In this document: one piece after another, positions 21,762 through 28,179 of the stretch
Layout of the letters: every line of letters starts with the position of its first letter
Numbering within the stretch: the stretch's first letter is position 1
Source of the DNA: a virus
DNA length: 28,179 nucleotides
IMG/VR virus record: IMGVR_UViG_3300044955_000021
Coordinates: 1 to 28,179 of that record
Strand: one strand, 5' to 3'
Made by a program: the position numbers and the translations under genes
The notes under the pieces: generated by a model
Told to the model about the DNA's origin: nothing
The model's input: only the letters and a program-made list of their open reading frames with translations
Database searches by the model: none

Positions 21762-22069
21762 TACTGTGTCCTCCCAAGCAGTCTGTCAATGAAGTAGAGC
21801 AGACCCTTAAATATTTCTTGTGGTGATGGTAACAACCACCCTAGTATTAATAGTATCATGACCCAAGGTGGTATGTCTTGTATTGTATTCTGAACCACAG
21901 ACTGAGCATTGATAGATTCTGTTGACTGATTGGCAACTATCTGCTGTGTATTCTCTGCACCTACCTGAGCGTTAGCGTTGACATCTGTACCACCACCAAA
22001 AGGTAGCAAGTCAAGAGCACTACATCCTTGCAATAAAAGCACTGTACATATTAATACTACTACTTTCAT
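21761..22069 (-). CDS. Lipoprotein with C-terminal membrane helix, candidate unimolecular spanin
   Basis: The 102-residue protein begins MKVVVLICTVLLLQGCSALD, a lipoprotein signal with Cys16 as lipidation site (Gln at -2 is unusual). A 45-residue Asn/Gln/Val-rich stretch follows (VNANAQVGAENTQQIVANQS), then a membrane helix (about 67-80, PPWVMILLILGWLL) and a basic amphipathic end. An outer-membrane lipid anchor plus a C-terminal inner-membrane helix is the layout of unimolecular spanins such as T1 gp11, which fuse the two membranes during lysis. It follows two small membrane genes (ATGA coupling). The short ectodomain is a caution; it may instead be a virion or exclusion lipoprotein. Confidence 0.55.
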   Translation of the reverse strand: MKVVVLICTVLLLQGCSALDLLPFGGGTDVNANAQVGAENTQQIVANQSTESINAQSVVQNTIQDIPPWVMILLILGWLLPSPQEIFKGLLYFIDRLLGRTQ

Positions 22070-22263
22070 TTTGTACTCGCATCAGCAGCTAGTCGCCATT
22101 CAAGTTCTTTAATAGACAGTCGCATTTCTGCAATGTCTGCTTGGTTGGCATACTTGTACATGACAGTTTCCATTTGGAGCTGTATGTCGTTAAGTGTCTT
22201 GAAGTTCCATGCTACTAGAGCAAAGAGTAGTCCTATAACACCCTGTAGTATTTTCTGTTCCAC
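22066..22263 (-). CDS. Small membrane protein, holin-like candidate (GTG start)
   Basis: This 65-residue protein has one N-terminal hydrophobic helix (about residues 5-20, ILQGVIGLLFALVAWN) followed by a charged helical domain (EMRLSIKELEWRLAAD). The start is GTG, with AGGTAGGG just upstream. A single N-terminal membrane helix with a cytoplasmic or periplasmic coiled coil is compatible with a class III holin, pinholin or antiholin, but no family is certain. It lies between another small membrane protein and the lipoprotein, all overlapping or closely spaced, which makes a lysis role likely. Confidence 0.55.
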   Translation of the reverse strand: MEQKILQGVIGLLFALVAWNFKTLNDIQLQMETVMYKYANQADIAEMRLSIKELEWRLAADASTK

Positions 22264-22267
22264 AGCC

Positions 22268-22495
22268 CTACCTCACAAACCAAGCGAGTAGACCAACCCC
22301 AGCCGTAACAACAATCCAGAAGATACGTTCGTAAGGTTTATGTACGTCTTCTTCCAGACCATCCATACGTATTTCTAGGCGGTCTACACGTTTGTTGTTG
22401 GAGATGAGCTGTTCTTCTACCCGAACAATCTTAGTGACAGCATCAGTTAGCTTATCAATCTTTTGTTCAAGTCTGTCGAAACGTGACTCATCCAT
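22268..22495 (-). CDS. Coiled coil plus C-terminal membrane helix, holin/XhlA-like
   Basis: This 75-residue protein is a long coiled coil (SRFDRLEQKIDKLTDAVTKI, then LEIRMDGLEEDVH) ending in a single membrane helix (about 58-72, IFWIVVTAGVGLLAWF) and a final Arg. This layout matches hemolysin XhlA-type and similar phage proteins that assist holins. GGAGG in the gap precedes the ATG. Together with the next two genes it forms a compact group of membrane proteins within the tail region. No endolysin is seen beside them, so the lysis role remains inference. Confidence 0.55.
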   Translation of the reverse strand: MDESRFDRLEQKIDKLTDAVTKIVRVEEQLISNNKRVDRLEIRMDGLEEDVHKPYERIFWIVVTAGVGLLAWFVR

Positions 22496-22500
22496 TGGTG

Positions 22501-22713
22501 TTAACCCTCCGCAGAAGCCTCAGCAATCGTTAGCTCACCAGCTTCAACCTGTCGCATAATCTCAGCATAGTGACGGTTAGCCGGGTCTAGTGGTACTGTA
22601 GCAGGGTTGCCATCAATAGTAGCTTCTACTCCTATGATTTCTCCACTAGAAGTGCCGTCCATATTAATACCTACAACATATTTTGCATTTGTAATATTCA
22701 TAGTATCAATCAT
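22501..22713 (-). CDS. Small fibre-associated protein (NITNAKYV motif)
   Basis: This 70-residue protein carries MNITNAKYVVGINMDG, then IIGVEATIDGNPATVPLDPA and NRHYAEIMRQVEAGEL. I recall this small protein type, with VPLDxANRHYAEI, as common immediately after tail fibre genes in marine phages. Its function is not established; a chaperone or tip component is possible. It is coupled to the preceding fibre gene by ATGA. An internal ATG (22701) in front of NITNAKY is an alternative start. Confidence 0.7.
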   Translation of the reverse strand: MIDTMNITNAKYVVGINMDGTSSGEIIGVEATIDGNPATVPLDPANRHYAEIMRQVEAGELTIAEASAEG

Positions 22714-23831
22714 AGTTCTGCATCCACCTCTATTGCGTGTTCCCCATTATATATGTCAGATATATAAAAGAAGTTGTTTGATTGGAACAGTACAGCATCT
22801 ATTGTTGGATTGTAAGTCGGAGTTGCATTTGACCATGACCCATCTACAAGAGTAATAGTAGGACGGACTCTCTTTCTAACCTTGTATTGGTGAGGGGCCC
22901 AACAGTTAGTAAAGTTATTAAGCGGCATACTCCATATATCTGCATATGAAGATTGACCACTCCAATGCCCCATAGTCTCAAAGTAACGCTGACATAGCGC
23001 CAACTCTTCACCATAGCTACGGTGTTCAAATGGAGTTGCTACAGAGCCTAGTTCTAGCTGTACATTGTTGAAGGCTACCCACTCTCCAGATATTTCCCAA
23101 AACTTGTAGTCGGAAGCTCTAGTTAGAGTAGCCGTACCCGGTACGTTATATACGCCATTTAGGTTTGTGTCATCAGATATTGTTGCTGCTTCAGAGCCTG
23201 ACCCATAACAGAAGTAAAGCTCAATAGACTTATCAGCAGTCTCACCAGTATCTCCACCAGACTCTTGCGTCAGAAAATCTGAAGGTATTGTTGTTGTTAT
23301 CTCAACTTTTTGTGAGCTTCCAGCCCCAACATAGTCCCATGAGTAGATAGTAAATGTATCATCATGGGGATACCCAAACGCCACAGAGTACTGGCCGTTA
23401 GTCTTAGCTCTAAAGTTAAAGCTAAGTGTAACTGTAGAGTTTGGTAGCATTAGACCGTCTCTATATTCTACCATAGTTACTAGAGTACGGAATATTGCTG
23501 TAGTTCCGTTGTAACCTGTATTAATATCCACACGAGCCCAATTTGCCCCATCAACAACTTCTTTAGAAGATGTACTTCTACCAACAGTAGAGTTACCTAT
23601 AGAAATATTACCTAAACGAAAACGGTCAGGAACAACCTGATATATCGGGTAAGTTGCTAGGTCTGTTACATCCGTAATCCGGTCTTGGTCGCCTCGTTGC
23701 CAAATACGGAAGTCACCATTCATAATCAGATTCCTACGACCAACATAAGGAACTCTATCAACTGGTAGAGTCCCTGTAGTCAATGCAGAGGCAGACCCTT
23801 GAAAGTCTGCTAAGTCTCGTGCCTTGCTCAT
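22710..23831 (-). CDS. Tail fibre protein with NLIMNGDFRIWQRG module (373 aa)
   Basis: A short N-terminal attachment segment (MSKARDLADFQGSASALTTG, then TLPVDRVPYVG) leads to RRNLIMNGDFRIWQRGD, a signature recalled from many phage fibre proteins in front of a carbohydrate-binding-type beta-sandwich. The middle is rich in beta strands (VTLSFNFRAKTNGQYSVAFG; WEISGEWVAFNNVQLELGSV) and ends FEHRSYGEELALCQRYFE, which is also typical of this fibre class. It is coupled to the neighbours by ATGA at both ends. It probably contacts the host surface; the receptor is unknown. Confidence 0.8.
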   Translation of the reverse strand: MSKARDLADFQGSASALTTGTLPVDRVPYVGRRNLIMNGDFRIWQRGDQDRITDVTDLATYPIYQVVPDRFRLGNISIGNSTVGRSTSSKEVVDGANWARVDINTGYNGTTAIFRTLVTMVEYRDGLMLPNSTVTLSFNFRAKTNGQYSVAFGYPHDDTFTIYSWDYVGAGSSQKVEITTTIPSDFLTQESGGDTGETADKSIELYFCYGSGSEAATISDDTNLNGVYNVPGTATLTRASDYKFWEISGEWVAFNNVQLELGSVATPFEHRSYGEELALCQRYFETMGHWSGQSSYADIWSMPLNNFTNCWAPHQYKVRKRVRPTITLVDGSWSNATPTYNPTIDAVLFQSNNFFYISDIYNGEHAIEVDAEL

Positions 23832-24370
23832 GCCGCTACCTCCGTAATAATAATCTCAGAAGACGCACTCTCTTTGCCAGCACTAGCTCCGCCAGCACAC
23901 CGTCCAGTCCACACTGTTTTGTTGTAGTTAGTGTCAGTAAAGTTAATCAAGAGCTTAACTGTTACAGATGTTCCTGCTGGAATACTGCTTTCATACAAAG
24001 TGCTGAAAGAGGTCATATCTGGAGTAGAGGCGGTGTCTGTGTATGTGTAGGTAGACCCAGCACACATTAAACCTTCCCACATCTCAGTGCCTTTTCTGTT
24101 AATAATAGTACCATTAACTTCTAGGTTAAAAACTGAGTTATAGAACTCACCGCTTTCAATCTCTCCCATCCATCTAACATCAATTTTAAATTTAGAGTTT
24201 GCACCTTTAGTCGTAAAAGTTTTTGTTAGGTTGGCAATCTGAACAGGTACATAAGTAACGCCAGACTGAACGTACTCACCAGTGTCTAGTACATTTACAA
24301 TCTGTAATACTTCACCAGACTCAGGTGTACGGCCTGTAATAGTACCGTCACCGCTTAATGATAAAGCCAT
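23828..24370 (-). CDS. Small fibre-tip protein, paralogue 3 (180 aa)
   Basis: It begins MALSLSGDGTITGRTPESGE, then VLQIVNVLDTGEYV and beta-rich segments (KTFTTKGANSKFKIDVRWMG; IPAGTSVTVKLLINFTDTN), ending SSEIIITEVAA. The layout (short leader, VLQI/VLQV strand, NSKF-type strand, xxEV/EI end) is shared with the genes at 24771 and 25740, so these are probably related tip or decoration proteins that may be swapped to alter host range. AGGAGG precedes the ATG. No chaperone or enzyme motif. Distant from any family I can name. Confidence 0.7.
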   Translation of the reverse strand: MALSLSGDGTITGRTPESGEVLQIVNVLDTGEYVQSGVTYVPVQIANLTKTFTTKGANSKFKIDVRWMGEIESGEFYNSVFNLEVNGTIINRKGTEMWEGLMCAGSTYTYTDTASTPDMTSFSTLYESSIPAGTSVTVKLLINFTDTNYNKTVWTGRCAGGASAGKESASSEIIITEVAA

Positions 24371-24380
24371 AAGAAACCTC

Positions 24381-24758
24381 CTATGGCTTCACAGGCCACA
24401 CAACATCATCAAGACTTGTGTAGCTGTTAGTGATGTCACGTAGAGCCTGACGGTAAGCTGTCTGCTCCTGAGTCATAGTCAAGTCAGACGATGCCCACCA
24501 ATCAGTCTCAGCGATAAGACGGTCACGTTCTGCACGTAGTAGACGTAGAGGTTCTGCCGCTTCTAGTTCAGCCGCTTTAGCAAATACGTCAGCGACATTG
24601 AAACCCCAATCAGCAGGGTCAGTTGACTCAATAGCAGTGCCGTTAGAGTCTGCTCCAATAACTTTGGAGAACATTGTAAGAAACTCTGCTTCAGTTGTTG
24701 GAGTACCACGTAGTACCCATTCACTGATGCCAAGTTCTGTGAGTGCTTGTGTAATCAT
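24381..24758 (-). CDS. Tail fibre assembly chaperone-like protein
   Basis: This 125-residue protein has the C-terminal signature LRAERDRLIAETDWWASSDL, then TMTQEQTAYRQALRDI and a WPVKP end, which I recall from the phage tail assembly chaperone family (Phage_tail_APC, PF16778). Its N-terminus (ALTELGISEWVLRGTPTTEA) is a small helical domain. It lies between two fibre-tip genes with AAGGAA upstream. Such proteins help fold or trimerise fibres and are not expected in the virion. The family call is strong; the partner fibre is inferred from proximity. Confidence 0.8.
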   Translation of the reverse strand: MITQALTELGISEWVLRGTPTTEAEFLTMFSKVIGADSNGTAIESTDPADWGFNVADVFAKAAELEAAEPLRLLRAERDRLIAETDWWASSDLTMTQEQTAYRQALRDITNSYTSLDDVVWPVKP

Positions 24759-24770
24759 TTGTGATATTCC

Positions 24771-25265
24771 TTATTGAGCGATTTCGTAAACGGTTAACAT
24801 TGAAGTAGTATTTCCATAGTTAAACTGGTTTGCATTTGCTGTAAGACCCTGATACTGAATTTCATAAGTAATGGGAGCAGTGGTGCTAGGAGTATCCATG
24901 TACTGCTCTGTTTCTTTAACCATCACGTTAGCAGTGTACATAGCATTAGCCATTCCTGTTGCGTCAGTCCATACAGCAGAACCGTTACGCATTACCCTAG
25001 ACCTGTAACCAGTCCATGTTCCATAAGAATCTAGGTATGCTTGCTGTGTCCATACTAATAGAAACTTACTATTATTAAGTTTTGGCGTCAGAGTAATGCT
25101 AAGGTTAGATGTATTCCAGTTAGTGTCAGCATAAGACATGGCTATACTATATGTAGTGTGTTGTACCTGAACAACACTACCAGCTACATCAATCCCCAAG
25201 TCTGCCGCAGTAGGCGTAGAACCATCAGGTTTCTGGAGGGTATCAACCTTAAGAATTGAAGCCAT
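24771..25265 (-). CDS. Small fibre-tip protein, paralogue 2 (164 aa)
   Basis: It begins MASILKVDTLQKPDGSTPTA, a common N-terminal motif of phage fibre proteins, then VVQVQHTTYSIAMSY and beta-rich sequence (NLSITLTPKLNNSKFLLVWT) with the end MLTVYEIAQ. The strand order and end match the 201-residue gene upstream (VLQVQTAQY...NITP...FLTVMEVEQ), so the two are paralogues. Its first 17 bases overlap the end of the HNH gene inserted between them. The role is probably receptor contact or tip decoration. Confidence 0.75.
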   Translation of the reverse strand: MASILKVDTLQKPDGSTPTAADLGIDVAGSVVQVQHTTYSIAMSYADTNWNTSNLSITLTPKLNNSKFLLVWTQQAYLDSYGTWTGYRSRVMRNGSAVWTDATGMANAMYTANVMVKETEQYMDTPSTTAPITYEIQYQGLTANANQFNYGNTTSMLTVYEIAQ

Positions 25266-25740
25266 AGTTTACCTCCAGTTTATTCTTCTTGCTAAGGTTT
25301 AAATAAGCAGGTAGTAGCTGTAGATTCCACCATACGTGTAAGCCACACACAGTATCACCCTGAAGCGGTACAATGTGGTCTACATGATGTTCTATACCAG
25401 TTGCTTTGCTACGCTCGTCACGCATCTCATACACCCAGTTAATAACATCTAGGTCATCTTCAGATAACCATTTAGGTGTAGCGTTAAGTTTAACAGCATT
25501 ACGTTTAGCTACGTAGCCTACCCATTTATGTTTGTTTTCAGCGTAGTAGTCATCCATAAGAGTTTTAATCTTCTCTGGGTTACTACGTTGGTATTTCTTT
25601 ACATCCTGCTTACGACACTCTACGCACTTATGGTCGTATGTCTGACGTTCAGCAACATGGCCACGCTTACAAGCAACACCAGTGAAGTAACGGTTTAAGC
25701 CTTTAGAGATAGCTTCAAGGCGGTTGAGTATACTAGCCAT
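25249..25740 (-). CDS. HNH homing-type endonuclease inserted in fibre genes
   Basis: This 163-residue nuclease has an N-terminal zinc-binding segment (YFTGVACKRGHVAERQT, then CVEC; Cys24, His28, Cys39, Cys42) and the HNH core EHHVDHIVPL (Asp121, His122), NLQLLP (Asn139) and NLSKKNK. It is typical of free-standing phage homing endonucleases and has no role in fibre assembly. Its ATG overlaps the stop of the 201-residue fibre gene and its last 17 bases overlap the start of the next fibre gene. It begins MASIL, the same five residues as that next gene, as if insertion copied the start. Probably a mobile intergenic element. Confidence 0.85.
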   Translation of the reverse strand: MASILNRLEAISKGLNRYFTGVACKRGHVAERQTYDHKCVECRKQDVKKYQRSNPEKIKTLMDDYYAENKHKWVGYVAKRNAVKLNATPKWLSEDDLDVINWVYEMRDERSKATGIEHHVDHIVPLQGDTVCGLHVWWNLQLLPAYLNLSKKNKLEVNYGFNS

Positions 25741-26318
25741 TATTGTTCCACCTCCATTACCGTTAAGAATGTAGGGGTTACTAGCTGTTCAGTAGTGCTT
25801 CCTGTCCATGATGTGCGTCCTACTGTAACTGTAGTATCTCCACTAGACTGAACTTTCCGTACTGCTATCAACTGCTGTGAAGACTGCCCATGTAACCACG
25901 GGACAGTGAATGTTCCATTTACGCTAGAGTTGTTGCCCTCAAAACCCCCGTTGTCTGTCCCAGAAGGGTTAAATGTCATTTGTCCAGAAGAACCCCACGC
26001 AGTACCCATTAGCGAAGGGATATTAGCACCATTAGAACGGACACGAAGACCCCAATCTCCACTATCTGTAGATATACCCATAGAGGAACAAAATGTTATT
26101 AAGAACAATGAAGTAGATTTTACGGGTGTAATATTAAGACTAATAATATCCCAGTCTCCACTAGCGGAAATAATACCGTTATACTGTGCGGTCTGTACTT
26201 GAAGTACCTTACCCATGTTGCCACTGGACGGAATAGTCACCGTCTCTGTGCTTGTGCCATCTTCAGGAGACAGGATTAACTGTCCCCCAGATGGTTTATT
26301 TAATGCAATATTTGCCAT
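25740..26318 (-). CDS. Small fibre-tip protein, paralogue 1 (192 aa)
   Basis: The protein begins MANIALNKPSGGQLILSPED, then TSTETVTIPSSG, a known fibre N-terminal module, followed by VLQVQTAQYNGIISASGDWD and a beta-rich domain ending FLTVMEVEQ. The frame is open to 26345, but the ATG at 26318 starts the conserved module and is preceded by GGTGG, while the earlier start would overlap the fibre gene. It is a paralogue of the genes at 24771 and 23828. It sits right after the long fibre and could cap it. Confidence 0.75.
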   Translation of the reverse strand: MANIALNKPSGGQLILSPEDGTSTETVTIPSSGNMGKVLQVQTAQYNGIISASGDWDIISLNITPVKSTSLFLITFCSSMGISTDSGDWGLRVRSNGANIPSLMGTAWGSSGQMTFNPSGTDNGGFEGNNSSVNGTFTVPWLHGQSSQQLIAVRKVQSSGDTTVTVGRTSWTGSTTEQLVTPTFLTVMEVEQ

Positions 26319-26319
26319 G

Positions 26320-27774
26320 TTATACCACCGTCCAAGTTGAACCATCAGGAATAGTTACGGTCACGCCATCAGCAATAGTTACTGGGCCGAATGTACCTGC
26401 ATTCTTTCCTGAAGTGATTGTGTAGTTTGAAGAGATGGTCTGTGAGTTTTCCCAGAAGATGCCTTCTTTAGCACCAGCTTCTAAAGGCTGACCACCCTGA
26501 GTGAATGTTGTAGCGTCTACGTTGCCTGACACACTAATGTTACTTTGGAATGTACCACCAGCACTTGCACTAACTGTATCAGCTACTTGAAAACTACCAA
26601 AGGCAAGGATGTTAAGTTCATCACCTACTGTTGCACCTGACGTTAATGTAACGGCAGTAGAGGTAGATGTATAATCTGCTCCACTCTCCAGTACAACACC
26701 ATTAAGGATTACAATCTCTGTTCCTACAGTTAACGCTAGTACGTTAGTATTATCATCAGCACCAGTAAACACTGTCTGTCCTGCTGTAGCAGTATAGAAG
26801 TATTTATTGAACGCAGCAACCTGAGCAGACGCAGCAGCAATCCAACTACTACCGTCCCATATCTTCATGACAGTATCAGTAGTGTTAAAGTATAGAGCAC
26901 CTGTTACTAAGGGGTTGCCATCATTATCTACGCTAGGGTCAGAGGCTTTAGCACCTAAGTAACGATCATCAAAGTTATCAAGAGATGCTGCTGCAGCTGC
27001 TGCGCTGTTTGCTGCTGATGTTGCAGAGGCTGCCGAAGCAGTTGCTGAGTTAGCAGAGGCTGTAGCCGAGGACGCAGCATTGCTTTCACTTGTTGATGCT
27101 GCTGAGGCTGACGTAGAGGCTGCTGTAGCCGAATCATCTGCTTTAGCTGCGTAGTGCAATGCAGAATAACCAGATATACCTACTAATGGGCCTGTCTGTA
27201 CGCTGTACTGACTGTCTTCTGGATGCGATGCAAATGTCTTTGCTGCATTTGCTGCTGTTTTAGCAGACCAGTAAGAGAACTCTCCATCTGCCACAAAGTC
27301 AGTGCTTGATGCCCATTCTTGAGCTTTAGCTTCTGATGTAGCTGCGTCGTTAGCACTAGCATTTGCTGCAATAGCACTATTACTTGCATTAGTTTCTGCT
27401 GTCTCTGCTCCAGTTTGAGCAGCTAATGCTGCAGCCACAGCATTAGCTACATCCTGCGTATCACCATAAATAGCAAGTGTATTTTGATAAGATGTTTCTG
27501 ATGCAGTTGCTGAGTTAGATGAGGCTGTAGCGGAGTTAGCTGCTGCTGTTGCGCTATTGGCTGAATTAGTTTCTGATGTAGCTGCATTAGTAGCAGACGT
27601 ACTAGCAGATGAGGCTGAAGAAGCTGCATTAGTTTCTGAGGTACTAGCAGCAGAAGCAGAAGAAGCTGCATCAGTGGCAGACTGTGCAGCTTCTTGGGCA
27701 TTAATAGTTATTTCATCTAAGGCTGCGGTATCCGATGTAGTGCCGGAACCCCCTAAACCACGATAGATTGCCAT
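26320..27774 (-). CDS. Long tail fibre protein with Ala/Ser coiled-coil shaft (484 aa)
   Basis: A short anchor (MAIYRGLGGSGTTSDTAALD) leads into about 250 residues of degenerate Ala/Ser/Thr/Asn repeats (for example SASAASTSETNAASSASSAS) that form a trimeric coiled-coil-like shaft. A module with ALYFNTTDTVMKIWDGSSW follows, then beta-rich sequence and the common end GPVTIADGVTVTIPDGSTW-TVV. The repeats make short antisense frames that are not genes. AGGAG precedes the ATG. It is the first gene after the capsid terminator and is probably the main adhesin shaft. Confidence 0.85.
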   Translation of the reverse strand: MAIYRGLGGSGTTSDTAALDEITINAQEAAQSATDAASSASAASTSETNAASSASSASTSATNAATSETNSANSATAAANSATASSNSATASETSYQNTLAIYGDTQDVANAVAAALAAQTGAETAETNASNSAIAANASANDAATSEAKAQEWASSTDFVADGEFSYWSAKTAANAAKTFASHPEDSQYSVQTGPLVGISGYSALHYAAKADDSATAASTSASAASTSESNAASSATASANSATASAASATSAANSAAAAAASLDNFDDRYLGAKASDPSVDNDGNPLVTGALYFNTTDTVMKIWDGSSWIAAASAQVAAFNKYFYTATAGQTVFTGADDNTNVLALTVGTEIVILNGVVLESGADYTSTSTAVTLTSGATVGDELNILAFGSFQVADTVSASAGGTFQSNISVSGNVDATTFTQGGQPLEAGAKEGIFWENSQTISSNYTITSGKNAGTFGPVTIADGVTVTIPDGSTWTVV

Positions 27775-27830
27775 GTATACAATCTCCTATAAGATTCTTT
27801 GCGATGGACTCTAGGGACAAAGCCCATTGG

Positions 27831-27867
27831 AAAGGAAGCGAGATAGCCTCCGAAGAAGCTACCTCGC
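27831..27867 (-). terminator. Intrinsic terminator with UUCG loop after major capsid gene
   Basis: On the - strand, a 13-bp stem (27867-27855 paired with 27850-27838, two G-T wobbles) is closed by C-TTCG-G, an exceptionally stable tetraloop, and followed by TTCCTTT. It lies 10 bases after the capsid stop. The T tract is interrupted, so partial readthrough into the fibre operon is likely, which would set a high capsid-to-fibre ratio. Confidence 0.75.
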
Positions 27868-27876
27868 CAAGTCAGC

Positions 27877-28179
27877 TTATGCTGGTAGTACTAGACCGAT
27901 ACCGTTCTCTGCACGGATAGTGTCGATACCGTAGATAGTATCAGACGTGAACAGAGTTGATAGGTATTCTTGCTTGTACTGAGTCTGTGAACGAACGCCC
28001 TGCTGTTCAGCGAAGACGATTGCATCTTTGTGCATTAGAAGACCTAGCTTGTTAACGCCAGATTCTAGTTCAGGACAGTTAGTAGAAACAACTACTGGGA
28101 TACCGTATAGAGTACCGATCTGACCTTTGATGACACCTGCGCCACCGAAGTCAGAAGACATGTAACGGTCGATACCACG
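27877..28179 (-). CDS. Major capsid protein, C-terminal part (runs off the window)
   Basis: The last 100 residues are present; the start lies beyond the right edge. The sequence RYMSSDFGGAGVIKGQIGTL, then YGIPVVVSTNCPEL, a KLGLLMHKDAIVFAEQQGVR segment and a TIYGIDTIRAENGIGLVLPA end has the G-x-I-YG-x-PVVxS pattern and MHxxAI segment typical of HK97-fold capsid proteins of podoviruses. A stable terminator follows directly. I recognise the fold-level pattern only. It would be the most abundant late protein. Confidence 0.8.
   Translation of the reverse strand, partial: RGIDRYMSSDFGGAGVIKGQIGTLYGIPVVVSTNCPELESGVNKLGLLMHKDAIVFAEQQGVRSQTQYKQEYLSTLFTSDTIYGIDTIRAENGIGLVLPA

Noticed and set aside
26955-27766. 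Several frames rich in Leu/Gln or Ala/Glu over the fibre shaft
   Set aside because: They are alternative readings of the GC-patterned Ala/Ser repeats of the long fibre gene.
1-28179. tRNA genes, CRISPR array, integrase or attachment site
   Set aside because: None was seen by eye on either strand. A tRNAscan and repeat search would be needed to exclude diverged tRNAs.

Overview
The window is part of the genome of a lytic, short-tailed (podovirus-type) bacteriophage. It carries a T7-like replication set on the + strand (primase-helicase, family A DNA polymerase, ssDNA-binding protein, 5'-3' exonuclease, HNH nuclease). It also carries a virion set on the - strand: major capsid C-terminus, tail adaptor, tail nozzle, large internal virion proteins and many fibre proteins. 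Several proteins look like ones common in marine podoviruses, so a marine gammaproteobacterial host is plausible. This is inferred from general resemblance only. No integrase, tRNA, CRISPR array, phage RNA polymerase or DNA ligase is visible. A phage RNA polymerase could lie outside the window, but the promoters seen here look like host sigma70 types.

Layout. 1-2161 (+): small early genes, including two helix-turn-helix proteins, conserved phage proteins of unknown function, a 33-residue membrane peptide and a CxxC protein. 2151-6061 (+): a sigma70-like promoter, then a small gene, primase-helicase, a small gene and DNA polymerase, nearly all joined by 1-8 nt overlaps. 6071-10799 (+): a second promoter, then ssDNA-binding protein, exonuclease, HNH nuclease, metallophosphoesterase, a DUF3310-type protein, a MazG-like protein and a chain of very small overlapping genes that ends in a TTG-started membrane peptide. 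10800-10815 is a tight convergent junction.

The - strand is transcribed from right to left. From 28179 to 20847 it holds the major capsid end, a UUCG-loop terminator, a long Ala/Ser-rich fibre, a run of small fibre-tip proteins interrupted by an HNH endonuclease gene, a tail assembly chaperone-like protein, another fibre, small membrane and lipoprotein genes that may form a lysis/spanin cassette, and a 304-residue protein. From 20846 to 10816 it holds a third sigma70-like promoter, adaptor, nozzle, two more fibre-type proteins, four internal virion proteins and a small basic protein.

The most interesting signal is regulatory. All three promoter regions contain TACTATWTAG at or near the transcription start, and each has an inverted repeat between -35 and -10 or on the -10. 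Two of these repeats are 16-bp palindromes sharing the centre ACTA. Together they suggest a phage-encoded operator system tying replication, ssb/nuclease and tail operons to a common regulator. Coding density is very high and no gap exceeds about 105 bases. The longest gaps (2162-2252, 6062-6130, 9742-9839, 20789-20846, 27775-27876) each hold a promoter, repeat or terminator described below.
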